The notes under the pieces are model-generated. The model did not search any database. It worked only from the letters and a program-made list of their open reading frames with translations, and was not told where the DNA came from. This document shows, in pieces, positions 1-5,116 of a stretch of DNA of 5,452 nt (positions are counted from its first letter, which is position 1; each line of letters begins with the position of its first letter). The stretch is from an uncultured Eubacteriales bacterium. GTDB lineage: Bacteria; Bacillota; Clostridia; Eubacteriales; Anaerofustaceae. The translations under genes and the position numbers were made by a program. The stretch is from the NCBI GenBank assembly GCA_902796565.1, contig CADBPP010000250.1, forward strand, positions 1-5,452. Reading direction: 5' to 3'.

Positions 1-50
1 AATCAAAAGACGGGCGGAACCGCGGAACACCGCAGTTTCGCCCGCTTTCT
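1..50 (-). terminator. Rho-independent terminator of the azlC-azlD-ltrA operon, possibly bidirectional
   Basis: Bases 11-25 and 30-44 form a 15-bp stem with one A-C mismatch and one G-U wobble, closed by a 4-base loop at 26-29. Read on the minus strand, the stem is followed by the T-rich run TCTTTTGATT (bases 10 to 1), and it starts 15 bases after the stop codon of the LtrA-like gene. The plus-strand side (45-60) is also T-rich, so the same hairpin could stop transcripts entering from the left. The structure is seen directly in the sequence; its activity is inferred. Confidence 0.85.
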
Positions 51-58
51 CTTTTGCT

Positions 59-1183
59 TTACTTCTCCGCGCTTCGGCAGTGCTGCCAGATGAGCAGGAA
101 CATGCTCCAGACATAGCCGGCCGTCACCGCGATGCTGACCATGCCGTTCCGGTAGGAAAGCGCGGTGAGGAGCACGAAGGCCGCCGCAGTAAGGAACAGG
201 CGGAGCGATTCCACGCGCCCGGTACGGAACGCCGGCTTCGCGTACAGGTTCAGGTGGAACAGGATAAAGAAATAGGCCAGTATGGAGATCACGAGATAGA
301 CGTTCTTCGGAAGCTCCGCCGCCTCGGGGTCCCGCATGAAGCCAAGCGCCGCCGTAATGTTGCTGAGGGCAAAAATAAGCCCCACATGGATGAGCATGTA
401 CCGCGAACCGGTGGTGACCCTCTGCCGGTCGATGATATGGTCGTACAGGTACCCATAGATACTCAGGAGCCCGACCACGATAAGAAAGGCCAGGAGCGAA
501 AAATAGAGGCTGCGGATGCTGAGCCCGCCGTCGAAATATCCCGCGATCCCAACGATCATCTCTCCGAAGGTAAAGACCACGTACAGCATCACGCGCTCGG
601 TCAGATGCTCGAAATTGACCGGGAAGCGCGACTCGATGGGGGCCATGAGGACGGCGCCGGCCATGCCGGCAAGAAGGACGATCCAGGAAAGCGGCCTGTG
701 GAACAGTCCGTAAAGAGGTATGGAGATGAGGATCGCGGCCGCCTGGGCAAGCAGCACGCGCCCGTGCAGCCGGATGTGCCACTGCTCGATGAAGGTGCGG
801 TCCGGCCGTTTTCTGAGCTGAAGGAAATACTGGCAGGAAAGATTCAGAAGGATGAGCCCCCACGCGGCGCAGAAACCGGCGTAGTGCGCGAACCACTCCA
901 CCCGGATGACCTGTCCCAGATAGTACAGAAGGTACATGTTCACGAACAGGCCGATATGGTCGCTCAGGCTGTTGCATCCGTAGCGGTTGATGAAGAGCGT
1001 GCTGAAGTACCACACCTGCAGCACGACCAGGGTGGAGAAGATGTAGGTCCGGTAGGTGGGGAAGGAAAAGAACCCGCCCTCCAGCTTTTCCAGCAGCGCG
1101 TTGTTCTGCCCGATGAGGTATACGAAGATCAGGTCGTAGATGAGCTCGACGTATTCGACTTTCTTTTCCTGCTTTTCCGGCAT
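59..1183 (-). CDS. LtrA-family (low temperature requirement A) multi-pass membrane protein
   Basis: This 374-residue, very hydrophobic protein has about ten predicted membrane helices by eye. Two stretches identify the LtrA family. One is the N-terminal ELIYDLIFVYLIGQ (residues 13-26), matching the family's E-L-x-x-D-L-x-F-V-x-x-x-x-Q signature. The other is HLTERVMLYVVFTFGEMIVGI (193-213), matching its H-x-x-E-R...GE-x-I-V motif. Length agrees with the family (about 350-400). The family is named from a Listeria gene needed for growth in the cold, but its molecular activity and substrate are not established, so no function is assigned. The ATG has an AGGAA ribosome site at 1190-1194, six bases upstream, overlapping the azlD stop codon. 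With only 9 bases between the genes it should be translated with azlD as the last gene of the operon. Arg and Lys flank several helices and the C-terminus is short and polar. No frameshift or truncation is seen. Confidence 0.85.
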   Translation of the reverse strand: MPEKQEKKVEYVELIYDLIFVYLIGQNNALLEKLEGGFFSFPTYRTYIFSTLVVLQVWYFSTLFINRYGCNSLSDHIGLFVNMYLLYYLGQVIRVEWFAHYAGFCAAWGLILLNLSCQYFLQLRKRPDRTFIEQWHIRLHGRVLLAQAAAILISIPLYGLFHRPLSWIVLLAGMAGAVLMAPIESRFPVNFEHLTERVMLYVVFTFGEMIVGIAGYFDGGLSIRSLYFSLLAFLIVVGLLSIYGYLYDHIIDRQRVTTGSRYMLIHVGLIFALSNITAALGFMRDPEAAELPKNVYLVISILAYFFILFHLNLYAKPAFRTGRVESLRLFLTAAAFVLLTALSYRNGMVSIAVTAGYVWSMFLLIWQHCRSAEK

Positions 1184-1192
1184 GGACGTTTC

Positions 1193-1495
1193 CTAGATGA
1201 AGAACTCTACTGCGAGCACGACGATGCAGCACGCGGCGGCGACCACGGGAAGGCCCGCGCCGCACCAGGCCAGCACGATGCCGAAGACCAGCGCCGCGGC
1301 GCCCGCGAGCGGGCTTTCGGTCGCCTCCACGATGGCCGGGAAGGTCATGACCGCCAGCGTGATATAGGGCACGTAATAGAGGAACGAACGGATGAAGCGG
1401 CTTTTGATCGGCTTTCTGAGGAGCGTCAGCGGGATGATGCGGATCAGGAAGACCACCGCGAAGGCAATGAGGATGTAGACCCAGTTATTTCTCAT
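1193..1495 (-). CDS. azlD: AzlD-family subunit of a branched-chain amino acid exporter
   Basis: The 100-residue protein is almost wholly hydrophobic, with about four membrane helices (roughly residues 5-22, 40-57, 62-80 and 82-99). The segment RIIPLTLLRKPIKSRFIRSFLYYVPYITLAVMTFPAI (19-55), with its R-x-x-P-L-x-L-L start and Y-V-P centre, is the AzlD hallmark, and 100-110 residues is the usual size. In this family the small AzlD protein works with AzlC to export branched-chain amino acids and analogues such as azaleucine. That role is family knowledge; specificity here is untested. The ATG overlaps the end of azlC by 11 bases and has a strong GGAGG site six bases upstream, so the pair is translationally coupled. 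The LtrA-like gene follows 9 bases after the TAG stop. Confidence 0.9.
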   Translation of the reverse strand: MRNNWVYILIAFAVVFLIRIIPLTLLRKPIKSRFIRSFLYYVPYITLAVMTFPAIVEATESPLAGAAALVFGIVLAWCGAGLPVVAAACCIVVLAVEFFI

Positions 1496-2207
1496 CTTTA
1501 TCCTCCTCTTCCAGAACCTCTTCCTTCACGGGGAAGAAATATGCCGCGGCAGCGGAAAGGAGCACGGTCAGAAGGATGGTCCTCGTGCCCGGGGAAAGCG
1601 AAGAAACTCCTGGCAGCAGGCCGCAGGCCCAGCTCAGCGCGAAGCTTAAGGCAACAAAGACCAGTATGACGCGGTCCCGCTTTGCGGGAGGGATGATGAT
1701 GGCAAGGAACATGCCGTACAGGGCAACGCTGAGGGCGCTCACGAGCCTTGCGGAGAGCACGTTCCCCGCGATCACGCCGAGCGCCGTTCCGATGGCCCAG
1801 AGCGGAATGGAGGTGAGCATGGCCCCGTAGGAATAGGCCGGCTTCAGGTGGCCGGGACGGGCGATCGCGATGCCGAAGAGCTCGTCCGTAATGCCGTAGC
1901 CCATGAGCAGGCGGTGCCCCATGCCGGTCTTCGGCGAAAAGCGCTGGCTGAACGCGCAGGACATGAGGAAGTACCTCGCGTTCGCCACGGCCGACATGAC
2001 GGCCATCTCCGCGTAGGTCGCCCCCGCCGCGATGAGGGAAAAGCAGGCGTATTCACCCGCGCTGGCAACGCAAAGGATGCTGGTCACAAAGCCCTGCAGG
2101 GCCGAAAGCCCCGCGTTCCTGGCCGCGATGCCCAGCGAAAACGCCACCGCAAAATATCCTAATCCGATCGGCACGCCGTCGCGCATGCCGTCCCTGAACT
2201 GATCCAT
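1485..2207 (-). CDS. azlC: AzlC-family permease subunit of a branched-chain amino acid exporter
   Basis: The 240-residue membrane protein matches AzlC in length and in its landmarks. These are an N-terminal FRDGMRDGVPIGLGYFAVAFSLG (4-26), NARYFLMS (76-83, the family's N-x-R-x-x-L position), GITDELF (105-111, the T-D-E motif) and ALYGMFLAIIIP (162-173). AzlC is the larger half of the AzlCD exporter, which moves branched-chain amino acids out of the cell. The Bacillus subtilis azl locus is the reference case, where the pair confers azaleucine resistance. An acidic tail (EEVLEEEDKDEK, 229-240) ends the protein and contains the azlD ribosome site. The ATG at 2207 is preceded by a modest AGGG nine bases away. 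A second ATG at residue 8 also follows an AGGGA, but it would cut into the conserved N-terminal segment, so the longer form is preferred. It is the first gene of the operon. Confidence 0.92.
   Translation of the reverse strand: MDQFRDGMRDGVPIGLGYFAVAFSLGIAARNAGLSALQGFVTSILCVASAGEYACFSLIAAGATYAEMAVMSAVANARYFLMSCAFSQRFSPKTGMGHRLLMGYGITDELFGIAIARPGHLKPAYSYGAMLTSIPLWAIGTALGVIAGNVLSARLVSALSVALYGMFLAIIIPPAKRDRVILVFVALSFALSWACGLLPGVSSLSPGTRTILLTVLLSAAAAYFFPVKEEVLEEEDKDEK
1502..1506 (-). promoter_or_regulatory. Strong Shine-Dalgarno site of azlD inside azlC
   Basis: On the minus strand the sequence reads GGAGG-ATAAAG-ATG, an anti-16S-complementary site with six-base spacing. It is made from the codons for the acidic tail of AzlC (GAG GAG GAT AAA GAT GAG AAA), so the charged C-terminus and the start signal of azlD share the same bases. 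This fixes the azlD start at 1495. Confidence 0.85.
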
Positions 2208-2242
2208 GTCCTGTTACCCTGTTCTTTTCTTATTCCTAAGGT

Positions 2243-2271
2243 TTTTTACCACAGAAGGACGCCCGGCGCAA
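2243..2271 (-). promoter_or_regulatory. Possible promoter of azlC-azlD-ltrA
   Basis: On the minus strand TTGCGC (2266-2271) and TAAAAA (2243-2248) are 17 bases apart, and the -10 is preceded by TG plus one base (extended -10). The hexamers match the sigma-70/SigA consensus at 3 of 6 and 4 of 6 positions, so this is a weak call, supported mainly by placement between the degV terminator and azlC. The leader would be only about 30 bases, leaving no room for a T-box or riboswitch. Confidence 0.35.
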
Positions 2272-2290
2272 GAGCGCAGGCTGTTCTTTC

Positions 2291-2327
2291 TCAAGAAAAT
2301 AGAAAAGGAGGCGGTATCCGCCTCCTT
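2291..2327 (-). terminator. Rho-independent terminator of degV
   Basis: AAGGAGGCGG (2305-2314) and CCGCCTCCTT (2318-2327) form a perfect 10-bp stem with a TAT loop. On the minus strand the stem runs into TTCTATTTTCTTGA. It lies 31 bases beyond the degV stop codon and separates degV from the azlC transcript. The plus-strand side lacks a T tract, so it should act in one direction only. Confidence 0.9.
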
Positions 2328-2358
2328 AAACTGTCCGTATTATCCGCAGAGATCCGGC

Positions 2359-3225
2359 TCAGCGCTCCTTCGCAGGGAAGCAGCACACGATGATGCTCGG
2401 GCCGGTGTGCGCGCCGATGACGGCGTACACGTTGGTAACGAGCGTCGGCTTCACGCCGCACTTCTTTTCAAACTCCGAAACGATGAAGGCAAGGTCCTCC
2501 TCGCAGTCGCCGTGGCCGATGGCAAGCGGGCCGTTCGCCGGGTCGAGGGCGATCTGCGCGTATTTGTCCACGATCGCCTTAAGGGCCTTCTTGCGGCCGC
2601 GCACCTTGGACATGGCGACGAGCTTTCCTTCATCATCCACATGCAGCACCGGCTTGATATCCAGAAGGTCGCCCACGATCTGGGATGCTTTGCTGACGCG
2701 GCCGCCGCGGCACAGGTAGATGAGGTCGTCCACCGTGAACCAGTGCGAGATGGTCGGCATGATCCTTTCGATTTCCTTCGCGTTTTCCTCGATCCCCATG
2801 CCGGCCGCCTTGTTGTCGACGGCGATCTTGACGAGAAGTCCCTGTCCGGCTGCCGCGCAGAGGGTGTCGATCGCGATCAGCTTCCGCTCCGGATACTGTT
2901 CGCGGAGCTCGCTGGCCGCAAGGATCGCGTGATTGCTGGTCGTGCTGATGCCGGAATCGAATCCGATATAGAGGATATCGAGCCCCTGCTCGAGATACTT
3001 CTTAAAGCCCTGCTTAAAGGTCTCGGAGTTCACGGCCGAGGTCTTCGCCACCTCTCCGTTCTTCATGCGGCCGTAAAAGGTCTCGATAGGCAGCTCGTAA
3101 TTGGAGTATTCCTTCGGATCTCCAGCGAAGGTATAGGTCAAGCTGTCGCAGGGCACGCCCCATGCGTCAAGCTGCTCTTTCGCAATGTCGCATCCGGAAT
3201 CCGTATAGATGATGTAATCGTTCAT
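2359..3225 (-). CDS. DegV-family fatty-acid-binding protein
   Basis: The 288-residue soluble protein has the usual DegV length and motif order: IIYTDSGCDI near the N-terminus (5-14), KTSAVN (61-66, the T-S lipid-head-group loop), GFDSGISTTSNHA (88-100, the S-G-x-S-x-T loop), IAIDTLCAAAGQGLL (117-131), FTVDDLIYLCRGGRVS (163-178), IKPVL (190-194) and IGAHTGPS (270-277). DegV proteins bind a fatty acid in a cleft between two alpha/beta domains. In Gram-positive bacteria the FakB members hand the fatty acid to the kinase FakA for phosphorylation. No fakA is in the window and genomes often carry several DegV paralogues, so a specific FakB role is not claimed. The start ATG has AAGGAG at 3237-3242, eleven bases upstream. 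The gene is monocistronic, with its own terminator, and diverges from the XRE-membrane regulator. No signal peptide or membrane helix is seen. Confidence 0.93.
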   Translation of the reverse strand: MNDYIIYTDSGCDIAKEQLDAWGVPCDSLTYTFAGDPKEYSNYELPIETFYGRMKNGEVAKTSAVNSETFKQGFKKYLEQGLDILYIGFDSGISTTSNHAILAASELREQYPERKLIAIDTLCAAAGQGLLVKIAVDNKAAGMGIEENAKEIERIMPTISHWFTVDDLIYLCRGGRVSKASQIVGDLLDIKPVLHVDDEGKLVAMSKVRGRKKALKAIVDKYAQIALDPANGPLAIGHGDCEEDLAFIVSEFEKKCGVKPTLVTNVYAVIGAHTGPSIIVCCFPAKER

Positions 3226-3285
3226 GGTGTTTACTGCTCCTTCCCGTTTCTATCGTCAGCGCTGCCGCGCTCATACTCGTGTACC

Positions 3286-3314
3286 AGTATACCGGACAGC
3301 CTGTTTTTGGGCAA
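3286..3314 (-). promoter_or_regulatory. Probable SigA-type promoter of degV
   Basis: On the minus strand TTGCCC (3309-3314, 4 of 6 to TTGACA) and TATACT (3286-3291, 5 of 6 to TATAAT) are separated by exactly 17 bases. Transcription should start near 3279, giving a leader of about 50 bases. The -35 element is one base from the CTACTGC element at 3316-3322, so a protein bound to the repeat cluster could contact or block polymerase here. Confidence 0.65.
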
Positions 3315-3315
3315 A

Positions 3316-3364
3316 CTACTGCTTGAAACGGGCAGTAGAGAAGACTCTACTGCCGGTAGAGAAG
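3316..3364. repeat. Inverted and direct repeat cluster between divergent promoters (candidate operator)
   Basis: GGCAGTAGAG (3331-3340) and CTCTACTGCC (3345-3354) form a perfect 10-bp inverted repeat around AAGA. A further copy of CTACTGC occurs at 3316-3322. The 9-base GTAGAGAAG occurs at 3335-3343 and again at 3356-3364, exactly 21 bases (about two helical turns) apart. No T tract follows the hairpin on either strand, so it is not a typical terminator. It lies between the -35 elements of the degV and XRE-regulator promoters. The repeats are seen directly; a role as a regulator-binding site is inferred, and the XRE protein encoded next door is the obvious candidate. Confidence 0.6.
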
Positions 3365-3376
3365 TCCAAAAAAGCC

Positions 3377-3405
3377 TTGTTTAAACGCTTTTTGTCTGAT
3401 ATGAT
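3377..3405 (+). promoter_or_regulatory. Probable extended -10 promoter of the XRE-membrane regulator
   Basis: TTGTTT (3377-3382) and TATGAT (3400-3405) are 17 bases apart, and the -10 is preceded by TGA, giving the extended -10 motif TG-n-TATGAT. Transcription should begin near 3412. That lies downstream of the ATG at 3401, which therefore cannot be the start of the regulator, and it leaves a leader of about 58 bases before the TTG at 3470. Confidence 0.7.
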
Positions 3406-3457
3406 AGAAAAGTCCCCGGAAAACCGCGGAGCAGGAAGACCTGTCCGCATAGAGAGC

Positions 3458-3472
3458 AGGGAGAGTCGCTTG
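3458..3472 (+). promoter_or_regulatory. Ribosome binding site and TTG start of the XRE-membrane regulator
   Basis: AGGGAG (3458-3463) lies six bases before TTG (3470-3472). The reading frame is open back to an ATG at 3224 and has another ATG at 3401, but neither has a good ribosome site, the first overlaps the degV start, and both precede the predicted transcription start. Starting at the TTG gives MKDYKPIISKNILELR, the usual beginning of this regulator group. Confidence 0.8.
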
Positions 3473-4159
3473 AAAGACTACAAGCCCATCATTTCCAAAA
3501 ACATACTGGAGCTTCGGGTAAAGCAGGGCATGACGCAGGCGGAGCTTGCGGAAAGACTGCACTACTCCGACAAGGCGGTATCCAAATGGGAGCGCGGAGA
3601 ATCGCTCCCCGATATTGCTGTGCTCGCGGAAGTGGCGGGCATCTTCGGCGTCACGCTCGACGACCTCATCCGCGATCCCGAGGAAGAAGCGCGCCTTATG
3701 CAGGAGGCCGAGGCAGCGCTCAGGGATTCGGACGCGGATGCCGCTTCCCGGGAAGAGACTTCTGTCTCTGTTATCGAAGCGATCCGGAGGCAAAAAAAAT
3801 TCCGGCACGGCGTGCTCACCGTTACCGGAATCATCTTAGTCTGGCTCGTTGCCTATATGGCCTTCACCATTGTCCGCGGAACGCTCTCCTCGGGCCGCTG
3901 GTCCTGGCTGATCTTCGTATATGCCCTGCCCTGCTCCGGCATCGTCTGGCTCATCTTCAATTCCATCTGGTTCAAGAAGCGCCGGAACTACCTCATCCTT
4001 TCCCTGCTGATGTGGTCCATCCTCGCGGCGATCGAGGTCACGGCCCTTCTGTTCGGAAAGAACCTCTGGCCCATGCTGCTTGCCGGAATCCCCATGCAGA
4101 TCATCTTCTTCATCTGGTCGGTGCTCGGCCAGAAGATCCCCGGAGAGGCCGAAGAATAA
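3470..4159 (+). CDS. XRE-family transcriptional regulator with C-terminal membrane domain
   Basis: From the TTG start the protein is 229 residues. Residues 9-65 form a Cro/C1-type helix-turn-helix, with MTQAELAERLHYSDKAVSKWERG (21-43) spanning helices 2 and 3 and SLPDIAVLAEVAGIFGVTLDDLI completing the domain. A charged, Glu-rich linker follows (about 70-110). The C-terminal half has four likely membrane helices near 113-134, 145-168, 174-196 and 199-220, with Lys/Arg clusters at 106-112 and 169-172, and no enzymatic motif. XRE proteins tied to the membrane by short helical bundles are common in Clostridia and usually lack a known ligand. It probably represses or activates nearby genes in response to a membrane cue; its own gene and degV, which share the control region, are candidate targets. 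The gene ends 3 bases before the convergent metallohydrolase gene with no visible terminator between them. Confidence 0.88.
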   Translation: MKDYKPIISKNILELRVKQGMTQAELAERLHYSDKAVSKWERGESLPDIAVLAEVAGIFGVTLDDLIRDPEEEARLMQEAEAALRDSDADAASREETSVSVIEAIRRQKKFRHGVLTVTGIILVWLVAYMAFTIVRGTLSSGRWSWLIFVYALPCSGIVWLIFNSIWFKKRRNYLILSLLMWSILAAIEVTALLFGKNLWPMLLAGIPMQIIFFIWSVLGQKIPGEAEE

Positions 4160-4162
4160 ATC

Positions 4163-4990
4163 TTATAATTCCATCGTAAGGCCCGCGTACATCTGCTGCA
4201 CGCGGTCGCCCAGGCGTTCCTTCAGCAGGTCGTAGCCGCGCTGTCCGCTGCAGTGGCCGGTGATGATGCACGCGACGTCCAGCGCCGCCAGGCGCTCCGC
4301 AAAGGCGCGCACCTCATCGTCGCGCAGCTTGAACAGGTGGAATCCGCCGATCATTGCGTAGATCTTTTCACCCGGGAACGCCTCCATCGCCTCCTGGATG
4401 ATCACGTCCGCGCCGCCGTGGGAGCAGCTGTTGAACACCACAAGCCCCTTCTCCGTGCGGAAGATAAGGCTCTGCTCGTGGCGGTAATCGTCAGGCGTGA
4501 GCTTTCCCGCGATTTTTACATACTGTCCGACCCTCTTTCCCTTCTTTTCCAGTCCGGGCGTCGAATGCGGAAGCAGGAACGCGCCGTAACACAGCTCGAA
4601 TTTCCCGCTGACATAAGTGATGCGGTCCCCGAATTCTTTCAGGATCCGGCGGTCGATGCCGCCGTATTTCATGTAGCTCTTCCCTCTCTGAAGGTAGCAG
4701 GGGATGTATCCGGCAGGGCTCGCGCTCCTGGCATAGAGCTTCGCATGGTCGTTGATCCGGAAGAACTCATACAGGCCGTCCGAATGGTCCGCGTGCATGT
4801 GGGAGAGCACCGCCATATCCACGCCGGAAAGATCGATGCCGAGCTCCTTCGCGTTCTCCGTGAAAACACCGGTCGTTCCGCCGTCCAGAAGGATCTTCCT
4901 GCCTTCGTACTCAATGTAGATGGCAAGTCCCCACTCCGCCGTAAGGCAGGTTTCCTTCGAGATGTTGTCGATCAGGATAGTCAGTTTCAT
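4163..4990 (-). CDS. MBL-fold metallohydrolase, dihydropterin ribofuranosylaminobenzene phosphate synthase-like
   Basis: The 275-residue soluble protein has the metallo-beta-lactamase fold signature. This includes ILLDGG (33-38), HMHADH (64-69; H64, H66, D68 and H69 as metal ligands), SCSHGG (188-193; H191), GGFH (215-218) and GHCSG (245-249; H246). HEQSLIF (171-177) before the third motif, and the overall order, place it in the COG1237 group, often annotated as 7,8-dihydropterin-6-methyl-4-(beta-D-ribofuranosyl)aminobenzene 5'-phosphate synthase. That name comes from archaeal methanopterin biosynthesis. Bacteria of this type do not make methanopterin, so the real substrate is unknown and the label should not be read as a pathway. 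All metal ligands appear intact, so activity is likely. The ATG has AAAGGG at 5000-5005, nine bases upstream. It is a single gene, convergent with the XRE regulator and downstream of the glucarate dehydratase terminator. Confidence 0.9.
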   Translation of the reverse strand: MKLTILIDNISKETCLTAEWGLAIYIEYEGRKILLDGGTTGVFTENAKELGIDLSGVDMAVLSHMHADHSDGLYEFFRINDHAKLYARSASPAGYIPCYLQRGKSYMKYGGIDRRILKEFGDRITYVSGKFELCYGAFLLPHSTPGLEKKGKRVGQYVKIAGKLTPDDYRHEQSLIFRTEKGLVVFNSCSHGGADVIIQEAMEAFPGEKIYAMIGGFHLFKLRDDEVRAFAERLAALDVACIITGHCSGQRGYDLLKERLGDRVQQMYAGLTMEL

Positions 4991-5040
4991 GGAATGATTC
5001 CCTTTCCGCAGCGCCTCTTCACTTCCCCCGCTGCATTACC

Positions 5041-5069
5041 AGTTTAGCACAGCTCATAAGAAATGAAAA
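5041..5069 (-). promoter_or_regulatory. Possible promoter of the MBL-fold gene
   Basis: On the minus strand TTTTCA (5064-5069) and TAAACT (5041-5046) are 17 bases apart, and the -10 is preceded by TGC (extended -10). Each hexamer matches the consensus at 4 of 6 positions. Its -35 lies in the T-rich tail of the preceding terminator, so termination and initiation signals overlap. The leader would be about 45 bases. Confidence 0.5.
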
Positions 5070-5098
5070 GAACAGGACGGCTTCCGCTGTCCTGTTCT
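5061..5098 (-). terminator. Rho-independent terminator of the glucarate dehydratase gene
   Basis: AGAACAGGAC (5089-5098 read on the minus strand) pairs perfectly with GTCCTGTTCT (5069-5078). Inside the 10-base loop a further two G-C pairs can close a GGAA tetraloop. The stem is followed on the minus strand by TTTTCATTT. It begins 18 bases after the stop codon of the dehydratase. Confidence 0.9.
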
Positions 5099-5116
5099 GC
5101 GCTTTTCCTATTCTCT

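Noticed and set aside
3..1265. A 420-codon minus-strand frame overlapping the LtrA-like gene.
   Set aside because: It is an Arg/Pro/His-rich frame-shifted shadow of the LtrA gene, runs through the terminator at its end, and has no family resemblance.
80..1669. A 529-codon open frame on the plus strand opposite the LtrA-like gene, azlD and azlC.
   Set aside because: Its product is rich in Arg, Glu, Asp and His with no recognisable domain. It lies antisense to three well-matched membrane protein genes and is a by-product of their GC-rich codon use.
2206..2222. Near-tandem AACAGGGT/AACAGGAC just before azlC, resembling the arm of the glucarate dehydratase terminator.
   Set aside because: It is short, and part of it overlaps the region needed for translation initiation; probably coincidence.
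2208..2290. Possible T-box or riboswitch leader for the amino acid exporter operon.
   Set aside because: The space between the degV terminator and azlC is only about 80 bases, with no conserved leader elements or second terminator hairpin.
3331..3354. Perfect inverted repeat considered as a transcription terminator.
   Set aside because: Neither strand has a T tract after the stem, and it lies upstream of both divergent genes rather than after one.
2206..3384. A 392-codon plus-strand frame opposite degV.
   Set aside because: It is antisense to a clear DegV gene, crosses the degV terminator and promoter, and has no domain.
3432..3443. Small symmetrical element CAGG-AAGA-CCTG in the leader of the XRE regulator, with the same AAGA centre as the larger repeat.
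   Set aside because: The stem is only 4-5 bp, and the shared centre could be chance.
4253..5047. A 264-codon plus-strand frame opposite the MBL-fold gene.
   Set aside because: It mirrors the coding pattern of the metallohydrolase, which has complete metal-binding motifs on the other strand.
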